Assembly (NCBI GenBank): GCA_030695945.1
Contig: JAUYOG010000022.1
Location: 186,001-250,000 of the forward strand
DNA from: Ramlibacter sp.
GTDB lineage: Bacteria > Pseudomonadota > Gammaproteobacteria > Burkholderiales > Burkholderiaceae_C
DNA length: 64,000 bases
Direction of reading: 5' to 3'
Below are positions 28,436 to 39,309 of the stretch, one piece after another. Under the pieces are notes generated by a model. The model ran no database searches, was not told the DNA's origin, and saw only the letters and a list, made by a program, of their open reading frames with translations. The position numbers and the translations under genes are program-made. Positions within the stretch are counted from its first letter, which is position 1; every line of letters starts with the position of its first letter.

Positions 28436-29227
28436 ATGGCAACTTCGAAACGACCCCTCAGCCGCCAACTTCCTCCCCCCAGCCTCGCCCTGCTGGCGCT
28501 CGAATTCCGCGCGCCGCTGGAGTTCGGCGCCGTGTTGCCGGCCTGGCCCGCGCTGACGCGAGCACCGGCGAGCGACGGCCACACGGTGCTGGTGTTCCCG
28601 GGCCTCTCCGCGAGCGACGCGTCCACCCTGCCGCTGCGCGGCTACCTGGGCATGCTCGGCTACCGCACCCTGGGCTGGAGCCAGGGCTTCAACTTCGGGC
28701 CGCGGGCGGGGGTGCTGAAAACGGCAAAGCGCGACCTGGAACGTGCCTGCGAGAGCAGCGGACGCAAGGTGAGCCTGGTCGGCTGGAGCCTGGGCGGCGT
28801 CTATGCGCGCGAACTCGCCAAGGAGATGCCCGAACTGGTGCGCGGCGTCATCACGCTGGGCTCGCCATTCGCGGGTTCACCGAAATCGACCAATGCCTGG
28901 CGCATCTACGAACTCACGAGCGGCCGCGACATCGAGCGCGAGCACGGCCAGTTCGACCTGCCCACCGCGCCGCCGGTGCCCACCACCAGCGTCTACTCGC
29001 GCACGGACGGCATCGTGGCCTGGCGGGGAAGCATCCAGCATCCCGACCACGCCGAAACGGAAAACATCGAAGTGGTGGCCAGCCATATCGGCCTGGGCCT
29101 GAACCCGAGCGCATGGTGGGCGGTGGCCGACCGGCTGGCACAACCCGAGGGGAGATGGCGGCCGTTCGCGCGCACCGGCTTGTTCGGGCTCAAGAGCTTC
29201 ATCTACCCGGACCCGGGCCGGGTTTAG
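28436..29227 (+). CDS. Alpha/beta hydrolase, lipase-like
   Basis: 263 residues from ATG 28436. The nucleophile elbow SLVGWSLGGVYARELA gives the GxSxG serine. HTVLVFPGLSASD forms the oxyanion region, the aspartate is probably in YSRTDGIVAW, and the His in VVASHIGLGL. No signal peptide is seen, so it is probably cytoplasmic. It resembles PGAP1/lipase-class hydrolases of unknown substrate. It ends two bases from the convergent ppa gene. Confidence 0.82.
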   Translation: MATSKRPLSRQLPPPSLALLALEFRAPLEFGAVLPAWPALTRAPASDGHTVLVFPGLSASDASTLPLRGYLGMLGYRTLGWSQGFNFGPRAGVLKTAKRDLERACESSGRKVSLVGWSLGGVYARELAKEMPELVRGVITLGSPFAGSPKSTNAWRIYELTSGRDIEREHGQFDLPTAPPVPTTSVYSRTDGIVAWRGSIQHPDHAETENIEVVASHIGLGLNPSAWWAVADRLAQPEGRWRPFARTGLFGLKSFIYPDPGRV

Positions 29228-29229
29228 CG

Positions 29230-29766
29230 CTAGCCATTCTGCTTCTTGTAGTTCTCGATCCCGTCCATGACTTCCTTGCGGGCGGCCTCGGGGCCCTCCC
29301 AGCCCAGGATCTTGACCCACTTGCCGGGCTCGAGGTCCTTGTAGTGCTCGAAGAAGTGCGCGATCGTCTTCAGCCGCAGCGGATTCAGGTCTTCGGGGGT
29401 CTGCCATTGCGAATAGATCGCCAGGATCTTGTCGATGGGAACGGCCAGCACCTTGCCGTCCTGGCCGGCCTCGTCTTCCATCTTCAGGATGCCCAGCGGC
29501 CGGCATTTCACCACCACGCCGGGAATCAGGGGCACCGGCGTGATCACCAGCACGTCCACCGGGTCGCCATCGCCGCTGAGCGTCTTGGGCACGTAGCCGT
29601 AGTTCGTGGGGTAGTGCATGGACGTGCTCATGAAGCGGTCCACGAAGATCGCGCCGGTCTCCTTGTCCACCTCGTACTTCACGGGATCGGCGTTCATCGG
29701 GATCTCGATGATCACGTTGAAGGCGTCGGGAACATGCTTGCCGGGGGTGACTTGGTCTAGGGACAT
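29230..29766 (-). CDS. ppa: Inorganic pyrophosphatase, soluble family I
   Basis: Cytosolic enzyme that hydrolyses pyrophosphate. 178 residues. The signature [13 protein letters not shown] with its metal-binding aspartates is present, together with [32 protein letters not shown] and [13 protein letters not shown]. It sits divergently next to the membrane pyrophosphatase hppA, so both kinds of enzyme are encoded side by side. Confidence 0.97.
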   Translation of the reverse strand: MSLDQVTPGKHVPDAFNVIIEIPMNADPVKYEVDKETGAIFVDRFMSTSMHYPTNYGYVPKTLSGDGDPVDVLVITPVPLIPGVVVKCRPLGILKMEDEAGQDGKVLAVPIDKILAIYSQWQTPEDLNPLRLKTIAHFFEHYKDLEPGKWVKILGWEGPEAARKEVMDGIENYKKQNG

Positions 29767-30014
29767 GGCTTTTTGCGGTCGGTCAGGAAGGAGTGAAACA
29801 AAACCTAGGATTAACCCTGATTTTACTTTCGCGAGCCTTGCTTTCCCCGGGCCTTCGCAAATCGGTCACAAGTTTGCGCTTATATTCCGGCGGTTGGCCA
29901 ATCGTCTCCGCCCCGCATGCGAGGGGGCTTGCGAGGAAGCAACGCAGCGGAGGCACCGCTAGCGTGGCGCCTCTAAGCACGTTACTCAAGCGAAACAACG
30001 TAGGAGAAAACCAA

Positions 30015-32162
30015 ATGACAGGCAATTCGGCGCTGATACTTGCGCTCGTCTGCGGCTTTGCGGCCGTGGCATACGGCTTCTGGGCGCGAGGCTGGATTCT
30101 TTCCCAGGACGCGGGCAACGCCCGCATGCAGGAGATCGCGGCGGCTATCCAGGCCGGTGCGGCTGCCTACCTGGCCCGCCAATACAAGACCATCGCCATC
30201 GTCGGCGTCGTGCTGGCGATCCTGATCGCCGTGTTCCTCGACGGCCAGACGGCCGTCGGGTTCGTCATCGGTGCGGTGCTGTCCGGCGCCTGCGGCTTCA
30301 TCGGCATGAACGTCTCGGTCCGCGCCAACGTGCGCACGGCCCAGGCGGCCACCCGCGGCATCGGCCCGGCGCTGGACGTCGCCTTCCGCGGCGGCGCGAT
30401 CACCGGCATGCTGGTGGTGGGCCTGGGCCTGCTGGGCGTGACGGCGTTCTACTGGTTCCTGGTCGGCAACGGCGTGATGACGCCGGACAAGAACCTGGCC
30501 CAGTTGCTGAACCCGCTGATCGGCTTCGCCTTCGGCTCCTCGCTGATCTCGATCTTCGCCCGGCTGGGCGGCGGCTTCTTCACCAAGGGCGCCGACGTCG
30601 GCGCCGACCTGGTGGGCAAGGTGGAAGCGGGCATCCCGGAAGACGACCCCCGCAACCCCGCTGTGATCGCCGACAACGTGGGCGACAACGTCGGCGACTG
30701 CGCCGGCATGGCGGCCGACCTGTTCGAAACCTACGCCGTGACGCTGATCGCGACCATGGTGCTGGGCGCCCTGCTGATCAAGAACGCGGCCACGAGCGCC
30801 GTGCTGTACCCGCTCGCGCTGGGCGGCGTGTCGATCATCGCGTCGATCATCGGCTGCTTCTTCGTCAAGGCGAAGACGGGCATGGTCAACGTGATGCCGG
30901 CCCTGTACAAGGGCCTGGCCGTCGCCGGCGTGCTGTCGCTGATCGCCTTCTACTTCGTCACCGTGTGGCTGATGCCCGATAACGCGATCACCGCCACCGG
31001 CACGCAGATGCGCCTGTTCGGCGCGTGCGCCGTCGGCCTCGTCCTGACCGGCGCGCTGGTGTGGATCACCGAGTTCTACACCGGCACCCAGTATTCGCCG
31101 GTGCGCCACATCGCGGCGGCATCGACCACCGGCCACGGCACGAACATCATCGCCGGCCTCGGCGTGTCCATGCGCTCCACCGCCTGGCCCGTGATCTGCG
31201 TGTGTATCGCCATCCTGGTCTCGTACAAGCTCGCAGGCCTGTTCGGCATCGCCGTCGCCGCAACGTCCATGCTGAGCATGGCCGGCATCGTGGTGGCGCT
31301 GGACGCCTATGGCCCGATCACCGACAACGCCGGCGGCATCGCCGAGATGTCCGACCTGCCCCCCTCCGTGCGCGCCATCACCGATCCGCTGGACGCCGTG
31401 GGCAACACCACCAAGGCCGTGACCAAGGGCTACGCCATCGGCTCCGCCGGCCTGGCCGCGCTGGTGCTGTTCGCCGACTACACCCACAAGCTGGAAAGCT
31501 ACGGCCAGTCGATCAGCTTCGACCTGTCCGACCCGATGGTGATCGTGGGCCTGTTCATCGGCGGCCTGATCCCCTACCTGTTCGGCGCTATGGCGATGGA
31601 GGCCGTGGGCCGCGCCGCCGGCTCCGTGGTGGTGGAAGTTCGCCGCCAGTTCCGGGAGATCAAGGGCATCATGGAAGGCACCGCCAAGCCGGAATACGGC
31701 GTTGCCGTGGACATGCTGACCAAGGCGGCCATCAAGGAAATGATGATCCCGTCGCTGCTGCCGGTGGTCGTGCCGATCCTGGTGGGCCTGCTGCTCGGCC
31801 CGAAGGCCCTGGGCGGCCTGCTGATGGGCACCATCGTCACCGGCCTGTTCGTCGCCATCTCCATGTGCACGGGCGGCGGCGCGTGGGACAACGCCAAGAA
31901 GTTCATCGAGGACGGCAACCACGGCGGCAAGGGCTCGGAGGCGCACAAGGCCGCCGTGACCGGCGACACCGTGGGCGACCCGTACAAGGACACCGCCGGC
32001 CCGGCTGTCAACCCGCTGATCAAGATCATCAACATCGTGGCGCTGCTCATCGTGCCGCTGGTGGTGAAATTCCACGGCGGCGAGGTGCCGGCGACCAAGG
32101 CGGAAGCCCCGGCTGCGATCACCGCCCCTGCCGCTTCGGGCCCGGTGACGCCCTCGAAGTAA
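30015..32162 (+). CDS. hppA: H+-translocating membrane pyrophosphatase, K+-insensitive type
   Basis: Couples pyrophosphate hydrolysis to proton export. 715 residues with about 16 membrane helices. ATG 30015 has TAGGAG upstream. The catalytic loops are seen in [20 protein letters not shown] and [20 protein letters not shown]. The motif [16 protein letters not shown] carries Lys where K+-dependent enzymes have Ala (position 460 in the Carboxydothermus enzyme), which predicts K+ independence. The C terminus has an Ala/Pro-rich tail of about 20 residues. A strong terminator follows. Confidence 0.96.
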   Translation: MTGNSALILALVCGFAAVAYGFWARGWILSQDAGNARMQEIAAAIQAGAAAYLARQYKTIAIVGVVLAILIAVFLDGQTAVGFVIGAVLSGACGFIGMNVSVRANVRTAQAATRGIGPALDVAFRGGAITGMLVVGLGLLGVTAFYWFLVGNGVMTPDKNLAQLLNPLIGFAFGSSLISIFARLGGGFFTKGADVGADLVGKVEAGIPEDDPRNPAVIADNVGDNVGDCAGMAADLFETYAVTLIATMVLGALLIKNAATSAVLYPLALGGVSIIASIIGCFFVKAKTGMVNVMPALYKGLAVAGVLSLIAFYFVTVWLMPDNAITATGTQMRLFGACAVGLVLTGALVWITEFYTGTQYSPVRHIAAASTTGHGTNIIAGLGVSMRSTAWPVICVCIAILVSYKLAGLFGIAVAATSMLSMAGIVVALDAYGPITDNAGGIAEMSDLPPSVRAITDPLDAVGNTTKAVTKGYAIGSAGLAALVLFADYTHKLESYGQSISFDLSDPMVIVGLFIGGLIPYLFGAMAMEAVGRAAGSVVVEVRRQFREIKGIMEGTAKPEYGVAVDMLTKAAIKEMMIPSLLPVVVPILVGLLLGPKALGGLLMGTIVTGLFVAISMCTGGGAWDNAKKFIEDGNHGGKGSEAHKAAVTGDTVGDPYKDTAGPAVNPLIKIINIVALLIVPLVVKFHGGEVPATKAEAPAAITAPAASGPVTPSK

Positions 32163-32180
32163 GCGGCTCGCGCCCCCAAA

Positions 32181-32208
32181 GAAAAAGCCCGCAGCCGCGG
32201 GCTTTTTT
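32181..32208 (+). terminator. Terminator after hppA
   Basis: AGCCCGC (32186-32192) pairs with GCGGGCT (32197-32203) across a four-base loop, followed by six T. A run of A before the stem could let it work in both directions. Confidence 0.88.
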
Positions 32209-32272
32209 CATGCTGACAGAAGGCGCGGTGCGAAGGTGCTACATTGCAGCGACACCATCCCAGGGGCGTTGC

Positions 32273-33199
32273 ATGAACATCTTCGTAGCCGGCGGTTCGG
32301 GCGCGATCGGGCGCGTCCTCGTTCCCCTGCTGGTGGATGCGGGGCATTCGGTCACGGTGCTCACCCGCTCGGCCGCCAAGGCCGAGGCGCTGCGCGCCAT
32401 GGGCTCCCAGGCCATGGTGGGCGATGTATTCGACAGTCCCGCGCTCGACGCACTGGTGGCGGCAGCCCGGCCCGACATCGTGGTGCACCAACTCACTGCC
32501 TTCGCCACTCCGGGCGCGGACCCGCTCGCCGAAACCATCCGCATCCGCACCGAAGGCACACGCAACCTCGTGCAGGCCGCTCAACGTGCGGGCGCCAGCC
32601 GCCTCGTCACGCAAAGTATTTCGTTCATCTGCTCGCCTGCCGGCAGCGCCGTGACGGATGAAGATTCGCCGCTGTACCTGCAAGGCCCGGGCGCGGTGGG
32701 CCAACTCGCGCAAGCAGTCGCAGAGCTGGAGCGGCGCACGCTCGAAAGCGGCCTGGAAGCCGTCGTGCTGCGCTACGGCTGGTTCTACGGCGCGGGCACC
32801 AGCTACGATCCGGCCGGCGCCATTCCGGCGGCCATCCGCAAGGGCCGCATGCCGTTGGTGGGCGCCGGCGACTCCACCTATTCGTTCATCAGCCTGCGAG
32901 ACGCAGCCGCGGCCACGCTGCAAGCCCTGACCCAGGGCGCGCCCGGCATCTACAACATCGTCGACGACGAGCCGGCCCCGCTGCGCGAGTGGCTGCCCTT
33001 CACGGCGCGCTTGCTCGAGGCGCCGCAGCCGGGGCCGATGGATCCCGAAACCGTGAAGCAGAAACTGGGGGACATGGCGTTCTACGTGCTCAACCACCAG
33101 AGCGGCGCATCCAACGCCAGGGCACGTCGTGGGTTGGGTTGGCAGCCGCAGACGCCGTCCTGGCGCACGGGCTTTGCGCAGCTGTACGGCGGCGCCTAG
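32273..33199 (+). CDS. NAD(P)-dependent epimerase/dehydratase (extended SDR)
   Basis: 308 residues from ATG 32273. The N-terminal nucleotide-binding motif is VAGGSGAIGRVLVPLL. VLRYGWFYGAGT is the typical C-terminal half segment. The usual YxxxK catalytic pair is not evident: the helix after SISF has no matching Tyr, so it belongs to the atypical SDR group and may not be a classical epimerase. It stands alone between a terminator and the convergent TetR gene. Confidence 0.8.
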   Translation: MNIFVAGGSGAIGRVLVPLLVDAGHSVTVLTRSAAKAEALRAMGSQAMVGDVFDSPALDALVAAARPDIVVHQLTAFATPGADPLAETIRIRTEGTRNLVQAAQRAGASRLVTQSISFICSPAGSAVTDEDSPLYLQGPGAVGQLAQAVAELERRTLESGLEAVVLRYGWFYGAGTSYDPAGAIPAAIRKGRMPLVGAGDSTYSFISLRDAAAATLQALTQGAPGIYNIVDDEPAPLREWLPFTARLLEAPQPGPMDPETVKQKLGDMAFYVLNHQSGASNARARRGLGWQPQTPSWRTGFAQLYGGA

Positions 33200-33214
33200 C
33201 CAGGACTTCGCAGC

Positions 33215-33808
33215 CTAGGGCTGCGCAGCCGCCGCGGCGCGCACCAGGCGGCTGGACGGCTCGACCAGTTCCTGCAGGTAGGGCACGCGGTCCAGCTCGA
33301 TGTACTGCAGGACCAGCTCGGTGATGCCGCCCACGACCGCCATGGCCATGCGGGGCGACAAGGGCTTGTCGTTGCCTTCGCTGCCGTTGATGGCCGCCAG
33401 CATGAAGTCGGCGATCTCCTGGTTGACCCGCCGGCGCGCGGCGAGGCCCTCGGCGCCCAGGCCCAGGATCTCGATAAAGAGCGTGCGCAGCAGCACCGGG
33501 TTGGCCGCCATGCCGGCCAGGTACGCGGCCAGCGCCTGCTCCACCTGGGTCTGCCATTCATGGCTGGGGTCGATCGCCTCCCGCAGCACCTTCAGCGCGC
33601 CATGGCTGGCTGCCTCGTACAGCGCGATCAAGCACTCGGCCTTGGTCGAAAAATGCTCGTAGAAGGTCCGGCGCGAAACGCCGGCTTCGCGCACGATGTC
33701 GGCGATCGTGGTGTCTGCGTAGCCCTTGGCCGCGACGGCATGCGCCATGCCTTCGAGCAGGCGACGGCGGTGGTCGTGAACTTCGATGACGGCATCGCTT
33801 TCATCCAT
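33215..33808 (-). CDS. TetR-family transcriptional regulator
   Basis: 197 residues from ATG 33808. The helix-turn-helix is TTIADIVREAGVSRRTFYEH at about residues 31-50. The C-terminal ligand domain is of the TetR_C type (VEQALAAYLAGMAANPVLLR). Upstream in-frame starts would add up to 25 residues, but that stretch contains one of two matching palindromes that look like operators, and no family N terminus, so I prefer 33808. It probably represses itself and the divergent hydrolase. Confidence 0.85.
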   Translation of the reverse strand: MDESDAVIEVHDHRRRLLEGMAHAVAAKGYADTTIADIVREAGVSRRTFYEHFSTKAECLIALYEAASHGALKVLREAIDPSHEWQTQVEQALAAYLAGMAANPVLLRTLFIEILGLGAEGLAARRRVNQEIADFMLAAINGSEGNDKPLSPRMAMAVVGGITELVLQYIELDRVPYLQELVEPSSRLVRAAAAAQP

Positions 33809-33833
33809 CGGGCGATTTTCGGCTGCTTCGGTC

Positions 33834-33851
33834 GGGTACTCGGCAGTACCC
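33834..33851. promoter_or_regulatory. Candidate TetR operator 1
   Basis: The palindrome GGGTAC-TCGGCA-GTACCC is perfect in both 6-base arms. It shares arms and spacer length with the site at 33875-33892, 41 bp away (centre to centre, about four helical turns). It lies between the TetR gene start and the divergent hydrolase. Confidence 0.6.
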
Positions 33852-33874
33852 AGGAACTTCCCCATTATTTGTAG

Positions 33875-33892
33875 TGGTACCATAACGTACCC
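33875..33892. promoter_or_regulatory. Candidate TetR operator 2
   Basis: TGGTAC-CATAAC-GTACCC, one mismatch from a perfect palindrome, with the same half-site GGGTAC and six-base spacer as operator 1. It lies 25 bp before the hydrolase start, where it could cover the promoter. Confidence 0.6.
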
Positions 33893-33916
33893 AGACTATC
33901 CGGCCAGGAAGAACCA

Positions 33917-34741
33917 ATGACAGACCTCGTCGTGCGCCGCCTCCTGGTCGACATGGAAGCGCCCATCGCCCGCCACTGGTGCGGCGGCGACGCGTTCCGC
34001 ACTGCGCTGTTCAACGCGCTGTCAATGAGTTTTCCGGTCGGGGAACAGTTCTTCATCGATGCCGTGCGCAACGGGTTCAAGGCGCTCCCGGCGGAACGCC
34101 AGGATCCGTTTCGCGCGGAAGTCCAGGGCTTCGTGGGGCAGGAGGCAACACATCGCCGGCTGCACGGGCTCTTCAACTCGCACCTCGAGCGGCTCGGCCT
34201 GGTCAATGAATGGGCCGGCCGTGCCACGCAGCGGCTGAAGCTGCTCGATGGACTCGATCCCCGGCATGCGCTGGGCCTCACCGCGGCCAACGAGCACTTC
34301 ACCGCGATCATGGCCGATTGGATGCTGCGCAACCCGGACCTGGTCGGCAGCGACGACATCCGCCTGAGCACGCTGTGGCTGTGGCACAGCGCCGAGGAGT
34401 CCGAGCACAAGAGCACGGCGTTCGACCTGTACCAGGCGCTCGGCGGCAATCACGAGTGGCGCATCACCTGGTTCCGCCGCGTGACGATGATCTTCCTGGG
34501 CGACACCTTGCGCCAGACCGTCGACAACCTGCGGCGCGACCGCACGCTTTGGAAGTGGGCGACCTGGAAGAGCGCGGCGACGTACCTCTTCGGCAAGCGC
34601 GGGCTCATCCGGCAGACCTACAAGCCCTGGCGCGCCTACCTGCGCGAGGACTTCCATCCCCGCCAGCAGGAGAGCGGCCTGTCGCAGCGTTGGCTTGCCG
34701 AACACAGCGACCGGTACGTCCCCGTCGGCGCGGCGGCCTGA
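33917..34741 (+). CDS. Predicted metal-dependent hydrolase, COG3687/PF10118, ferritin-like
   Basis: 274 residues. Helical protein with di-metal-type motifs: SFPVGEQFFIDAVRN, FVGQEATHRRLHG (ExxH), LTAANEHFTAIM and WHSAEESEHKSTAFDLY (ExxH), the pattern of PF10118. Despite the name, the fold is ferritin-like, and a diiron oxidase or hydrolase role is possible. Family members are common beside TetR regulators. The substrate is unknown, although lipids or aromatic compounds have been suggested for neighbours of such genes. AAGAA precedes the ATG as a weak ribosome site. Confidence 0.85.
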   Translation: MTDLVVRRLLVDMEAPIARHWCGGDAFRTALFNALSMSFPVGEQFFIDAVRNGFKALPAERQDPFRAEVQGFVGQEATHRRLHGLFNSHLERLGLVNEWAGRATQRLKLLDGLDPRHALGLTAANEHFTAIMADWMLRNPDLVGSDDIRLSTLWLWHSAEESEHKSTAFDLYQALGGNHEWRITWFRRVTMIFLGDTLRQTVDNLRRDRTLWKWATWKSAATYLFGKRGLIRQTYKPWRAYLREDFHPRQQESGLSQRWLAEHSDRYVPVGAAA

Positions 34742-34813
34742 CGCCGTCCACGCGAACTTTTTGAGCATCGGCGCCGCCGTGGGCGCCGCCTTGCTTTGAA
34801 GCAAAATGTTGGC

Positions 34814-36247
34814 ATGCAACACCACTACATCGCCAATGCGGCGCGGGCCTCCGCCTCCGGCCGCACGATCCCCGTCATCGACCCTTCCGACGGGCAGCCT
34901 TTCGATGAATTGCAGCGCGGTGACGCCGAAGACATCGCCGTGGCCGTGCGCGCCGCGCGGCAGTGCTACGAAGGCGTCTGGAGCAAGCTGAGCGCCGCCG
35001 AACGCGGCCGCCTGCTGATGCGCCTGTCGGCGAAAGTCGCCGAGCATGCGCAGGAGCTGGCCGACCTCGAGCAGCGCGATTGCGGCAAGCCGACCAAGCA
35101 GGCGCGCGCGGATGCGGCGGCCCTGGTGCGCTACTTCGAGTTCTATGCCGGGGCGTGCGACAAGCTGCATGGCGACACCCTGCCCTACCTCGACGGCTAC
35201 AGTGTGTTCACGTGGCGCGAGCCGCACGGCGTCACCGGCCACATCATCCCCTGGAACTACCCGATGCAGATCTTCGGGCGCAGCGTCGGCGGCGCGCTCG
35301 CGGCCGGCAACGCGTGCGTGGTCAAGCCCTCCGAGGACGCCTGCCTGTCGCTCATTCGCGTGGCGCAACTCGCGGCGGAAGTGGGTTTCCCGGCGGGCGC
35401 GATCAACATCGTCACGGGCTATGGCCATGAAGTGGGCGACGCGCTGGCGCGCCACGAGGGCATCGACCACATCAGCTTCACCGGCAGCCCCAAGGTCGGC
35501 ACGCTGATCCAGCAGGTGGCGGCCGAGCGCCACTGCCCGGTCACGCTCGAGCTCGGCGGCAAGAGTCCGCAGGTCATCTTCGAGGATGCCGACCTCGACG
35601 CCGCCCTGCCCATGGTCATCAACGCCATCGTGCAGAACGCCGGCCAGACCTGCTCGGCCGGCTCGCGGCTGCTGGTGCAGCAATCGATCTACGAACCCCT
35701 GCTGGAGCGCCTGGGCAAGGCCTTCGAAAACCTGCGCGTCGGGCCGGCCGCGATGGACCTGGACGTGGGACCGCTGATCCGGGCGAGCCAGCAGCAGCGG
35801 GTGTGGGATTTCCTCTCGGACGCGCAGCACGCGAACATCCCCATGGTGGCCCAGGGCCAGGTGGTCGACGAGGCGCCCGAGACGGGCTACTACCAGGCGC
35901 CGACACTCCTGCGCGACGTGCCGGTGGACCATCGCGTGGCCCAGGAGGAGGTGTTCGGGCCGGTGCTGGCGGCGATGAGTTTCAAGGACGAGGACCAGGC
36001 CGTGCAACTGGCCAACGCCACGCAGTTCGGCCTCGTCGCCGGCATCTGGACGCGCGATGGCGGCCGGCAGTTGCGCATGGCCAAGCGCGTGAGGAGCGGC
36101 CAGGTCTTCATCAACAACTACGGCGCGGGGGGCGGTGTCGAGCTGCCCTTCGGCGGGGTCAAGTCATCGGGCTACGGCCGCGAAAAGGGCTTCGAGGCGC
36201 TGTACGGCTTCACCACCCTCAAGACCGTGGCCATCCGGCACGGATGA
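34814..36247 (+). CDS. Aldehyde dehydrogenase, NAD(P)-dependent
   Basis: 477 residues from ATG 34814. Class 1/2-like ALDH fold: [33 protein letters not shown], the catalytic Glu in [14 protein letters not shown] and the nucleophile Cys in [14 protein letters not shown]. The [19 protein letters not shown] end is typical. The substrate cannot be read from sequence. It precedes moaA by 52 bp on the same strand, but an operon relationship is uncertain. Confidence 0.92.
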   Translation: MQHHYIANAARASASGRTIPVIDPSDGQPFDELQRGDAEDIAVAVRAARQCYEGVWSKLSAAERGRLLMRLSAKVAEHAQELADLEQRDCGKPTKQARADAAALVRYFEFYAGACDKLHGDTLPYLDGYSVFTWREPHGVTGHIIPWNYPMQIFGRSVGGALAAGNACVVKPSEDACLSLIRVAQLAAEVGFPAGAINIVTGYGHEVGDALARHEGIDHISFTGSPKVGTLIQQVAAERHCPVTLELGGKSPQVIFEDADLDAALPMVINAIVQNAGQTCSAGSRLLVQQSIYEPLLERLGKAFENLRVGPAAMDLDVGPLIRASQQQRVWDFLSDAQHANIPMVAQGQVVDEAPETGYYQAPTLLRDVPVDHRVAQEEVFGPVLAAMSFKDEDQAVQLANATQFGLVAGIWTRDGGRQLRMAKRVRSGQVFINNYGAGGGVELPFGGVKSSGYGREKGFEALYGFTTLKTVAIRHG

Positions 36248-36299
36248 TTTCGCGGTCCGGCCATGTGTAGGGTTACAGGTTGCCAGCGACAATAGGCGA

Positions 36300-37415
36300 A
36301 TGGCCGAGCGTGTGATCCCCATCGTCGACCAGCGCATCGCGGCGCTGGCCGCGGGCGTGCCCGCCCAGCCCATCGCCGCGACGGGGCTGCTGTCCGACAC
36401 CCTCGGCCGGCCCCTGCGCGACCTGCGCATCAGCGTGACGGACCGCTGCAACTTCCGCTGCAGCTACTGCATGCCCAAGGAAGTCTTCGACAAGGACTAC
36501 CCGTACCTGCCGCATTCCGCCCTCCTCACCTTCGAGGAAATCACGCGCCTGACCCGCCAGTTCATCGCGCACGGGGTGCGCAAGATACGCCTGACCGGCG
36601 GCGAACCGCTCTTGCGCAAGAACGTCGAAGGCCTGGTCGAACAACTCGCGGTACTGAAGACCATCGACGGCGAGCCGCTGGACCTCACCCTCACCACCAA
36701 CGGCTCCCTTCTGGCCCGCAAGGCCAAGGCGCTCAAGGCCGCCGGCCTGCAGCGCGTCACGGTGAGCCTGGACGGGCTGGACGACGAGGTGTTCCGGCGC
36801 ATGAACGACGTGGACTTCCCGGTGGCCGACGTCCTGCGCGGGATCGACTCGGCGCGGGAAGCCGGCCTCGGCCCGATCAAGATCAACATGGTGGTCAAGC
36901 GGGGCACCAACGAACACGAAATCCTGCGCATGGCACGGCACTTCCGCGGTACGGGCCATGTGCTGCGCTTCATCGAATACATGGATGTCGGCGCCACCAA
37001 CGGATGGCGCATGGACGAAGTGATGCCGTCTGCCGAGGTGGTGAGGATGATCCACGCCGAGCTGCCGCTGGTGCAGCTCGAGCCCAGCGCGCCTGGCGAG
37101 ACGGCCGAGCGATGGGGCTACGTCGACGGCGGCGGCGAGATCGGCGTGATCAGCAGCGTCACGCAGGCCTTTTGCGGCGACTGCAATCGCGCCCGCCTGT
37201 CCACCGAGGGCCAGCTGTACCTGTGCCTCTTCGCGAGCCAGGGCCATGACCTGCGAACGCTGCTGCGTGGCGGCGCATCCGACGAAGACATCGCTTCGGC
37301 CATCGGCCACATCTGGCAGGGCCGCAGCGACCGCTACTCGCAGCTGCGCGGCTCGATGGCGCCCGACACCGGCACCGGCAAGCGCCGTGTCGAGATGAGC
37401 TACATCGGAGGCTAG
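36300..37415 (+). CDS. moaA: GTP 3',8-cyclase (molybdopterin synthesis)
   Basis: Radical SAM enzyme that starts molybdopterin synthesis from GTP. 371 residues from ATG 36300. The N-terminal 4Fe-4S motif is [28 protein letters not shown] binds SAM. The second, substrate-binding cluster is formed by [20 protein letters not shown]. The C terminus ends in Gly-Gly, which is required for activity with MoaC in the family. First gene of moaA-mobA-moeA. Confidence 0.97.
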   Translation: MAERVIPIVDQRIAALAAGVPAQPIAATGLLSDTLGRPLRDLRISVTDRCNFRCSYCMPKEVFDKDYPYLPHSALLTFEEITRLTRQFIAHGVRKIRLTGGEPLLRKNVEGLVEQLAVLKTIDGEPLDLTLTTNGSLLARKAKALKAAGLQRVTVSLDGLDDEVFRRMNDVDFPVADVLRGIDSAREAGLGPIKINMVVKRGTNEHEILRMARHFRGTGHVLRFIEYMDVGATNGWRMDEVMPSAEVVRMIHAELPLVQLEPSAPGETAERWGYVDGGGEIGVISSVTQAFCGDCNRARLSTEGQLYLCLFASQGHDLRTLLRGGASDEDIASAIGHIWQGRSDRYSQLRGSMAPDTGTGKRRVEMSYIGG

Positions 37416-38030
37416 GTGATCGATACAGCCGAAATCACGGGGGTCATCCTCGCCGGCGGCCGCGGCTCGCGCATGGGCGGCGTCGACAAGGGCCTGCAGA
37501 ATTTCAACGGCATGCCCCTCGCGTTGCACACGCTGCTGCGGCTGCAGCCGCAGGTCGGCGAAATCATGATCAACGCCAACCGCAACCTCGGGGCCTACGA
37601 GGCCTTCGGCGTGCCGGTATGGCCCGACGTCCTGTCCGACTACGCCGGCCCGCTCGCCGGCTTCCTCACGGCGCTGGAGCGCTGCGAAACGCCCTGGCTC
37701 GTGACGGTCCCGTGCGACACGCCACTGTTTCCGCAGGACCTCGTAGCGCGGCTCGCGCAGGCGGCCACGGAGCAGGACGCCGAGATCGCGATGGCAGCGG
37801 CGTGCGAAGAGGACGGCAAGGTACGCACGCAGCCCGTGTTCTGCCTGTTGCGGCTCGACCTGCTCGAGAGCCTCGTGAGGTTCACGCATGGCGGCGGCCG
37901 CAAGATCGACGCGTGGACAGGCCAGCACAGGACTGCGATCGTTCCGTTCGATGCGCCCGGCGACGACGCCCGGGCATTCTTCAACGCCAACACGCTCGCC
38001 GAGCTGCACCAGCTCGAACGGTCGAAATGA
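37416..38030 (+). CDS. mobA: Molybdenum cofactor guanylyltransferase
   Basis: Attaches GMP to molybdopterin to form MGD. 204 residues, starting with GTG immediately after the moaA TAG. Nucleotidyltransferase signature [19 protein letters not shown], and [14 protein letters not shown] with PCDTPLFP. The ATG of moeA overlaps its TGA. Tight coupling supports a molybdenum cofactor operon. Confidence 0.95.
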   Translation: MIDTAEITGVILAGGRGSRMGGVDKGLQNFNGMPLALHTLLRLQPQVGEIMINANRNLGAYEAFGVPVWPDVLSDYAGPLAGFLTALERCETPWLVTVPCDTPLFPQDLVARLAQAATEQDAEIAMAAACEEDGKVRTQPVFCLLRLDLLESLVRFTHGGGRKIDAWTGQHRTAIVPFDAPGDDARAFFNANTLAELHQLERSK

Positions 38031-39295
38031 AGACGCTGGCGGAGGTCGCGGCGCAACTGCAGGGGTACGACCCGCAGGCACTCAGCGCGGACGCCGTCAA
38101 CGACTTCCTGGCCCGGCTCGTGGAGCCGGTCGCCGGCATCGAGCAGGCCGGCGTGTTCGAAGCACTGGGGCGCGTGCTGGCCGAGGACATCGTGTCCCCC
38201 CTCAGCGTGCCGCCGCACGACAATTCGGCGATGGACGGCTACGCGTTCGACGGCGCGCAGCTGCAAGCCGGCGCACCCTTGACGCTGGAAGTCGTCGGGA
38301 CGGCGCTCGCGGGCAAGGCCTGGCAGGGCAGCGTCGGCGCGGGCCAGTGCGTGAAGATCATGACCGGGGCGATCATGCCGGCGGGCCTGGACACGGTCGT
38401 GCCGCAGGAGTTCGCCCAGCCGGCCGGCGAGGCGGGCATCCGCATTCCGCCCAACCTGCTGGAGCCCGGCGACAACCGCCGGCTCGCGGGCGAAGACCTG
38501 ATGCGCGGCAGGCCGGCGCTCGCGCGCGGCGCGCGGCTGGGGCCCGCCGAATGCGGCCTCATCGCCAGCCTGGGCCTGCAGGCCGTTGCGGTTCACCGCC
38601 GCCTGCGCGTGGCGTATTTCTCGACCGGTGACGAGATCCTGAGCCTGGGCGAGCCGCCGCGCGAAGGCGCCGTGTACGACAGCAATCGCTACACCGTGTT
38701 CGGCCTGCTCACGCGCCTGGGCTGCGAAGTGATCGACATGGGCGTGGTGCGCGACGATCCGTCGCTGCTCGAGGCCGCGTTCCGCGACGCCGCGGCAAAG
38801 GCCGACGCGATCATCACCAGCGGCGGCGTCAGCGTCGGCGAGGCCGATTACACCAGGGCCATGATGAAGAAGCTGGGCGACGTCGCGTTCTGGAGGATCG
38901 CGATGCGGCCCGGGCGCCCGATGGCCGTGGGCCGCATCGGCGACTCGGTGCTGTTCGGCCTGCCGGGCAACCCGGTGGCCGTGATGGTGACCTTCCTGGC
39001 TTTCGTGCGGCCCGCCTTGCTTCGCCTGATGGGCAGCACCGAAAACCCGCCTCCCCTGCTCAGGGCCCGCAGCGCCGAGGCCATCCGCAAGAAGGCCGGG
39101 CGCACCGAATACCAGCGCGGGATCGTCGAGAGTGCGCCCGATGGCTCGCTGCAGGTGCGCACCACCGGCAACCAGGGATCGGGCGTGCTCAGCTCCATGG
39201 TGCGGGCCAACGGCCTGATCGTGCTGCACCATCGCCAGGGCAACGTGGCCGCGGGCGATGAAGTGGACGTGATGATGTTTGCCGGGACGCTCTGA
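38027..39295 (+). CDS. moeA: Molybdopterin molybdenumtransferase
   Basis: Inserts molybdate into adenylylated molybdopterin. 422 residues from ATG 38027. Characteristic segments: [63 protein letters not shown] and [19 protein letters not shown]. Third gene of the run, overlapping mobA by 4 bp. Confidence 0.96.
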   Translation: MKTLAEVAAQLQGYDPQALSADAVNDFLARLVEPVAGIEQAGVFEALGRVLAEDIVSPLSVPPHDNSAMDGYAFDGAQLQAGAPLTLEVVGTALAGKAWQGSVGAGQCVKIMTGAIMPAGLDTVVPQEFAQPAGEAGIRIPPNLLEPGDNRRLAGEDLMRGRPALARGARLGPAECGLIASLGLQAVAVHRRLRVAYFSTGDEILSLGEPPREGAVYDSNRYTVFGLLTRLGCEVIDMGVVRDDPSLLEAAFRDAAAKADAIITSGGVSVGEADYTRAMMKKLGDVAFWRIAMRPGRPMAVGRIGDSVLFGLPGNPVAVMVTFLAFVRPALLRLMGSTENPPPLLRARSAEAIRKKAGRTEYQRGIVESAPDGSLQVRTTGNQGSGVLSSMVRANGLIVLHHRQGNVAAGDEVDVMMFAGTL

Positions 39296-39309
39296 GGCCG
39301 GCGGAAGAC

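Noticed and set aside
33809-33883. Longer N terminus of the TetR regulator
   Set aside because: It would contain one of two palindromes that look like operators, has no family resemblance and no ribosome site.
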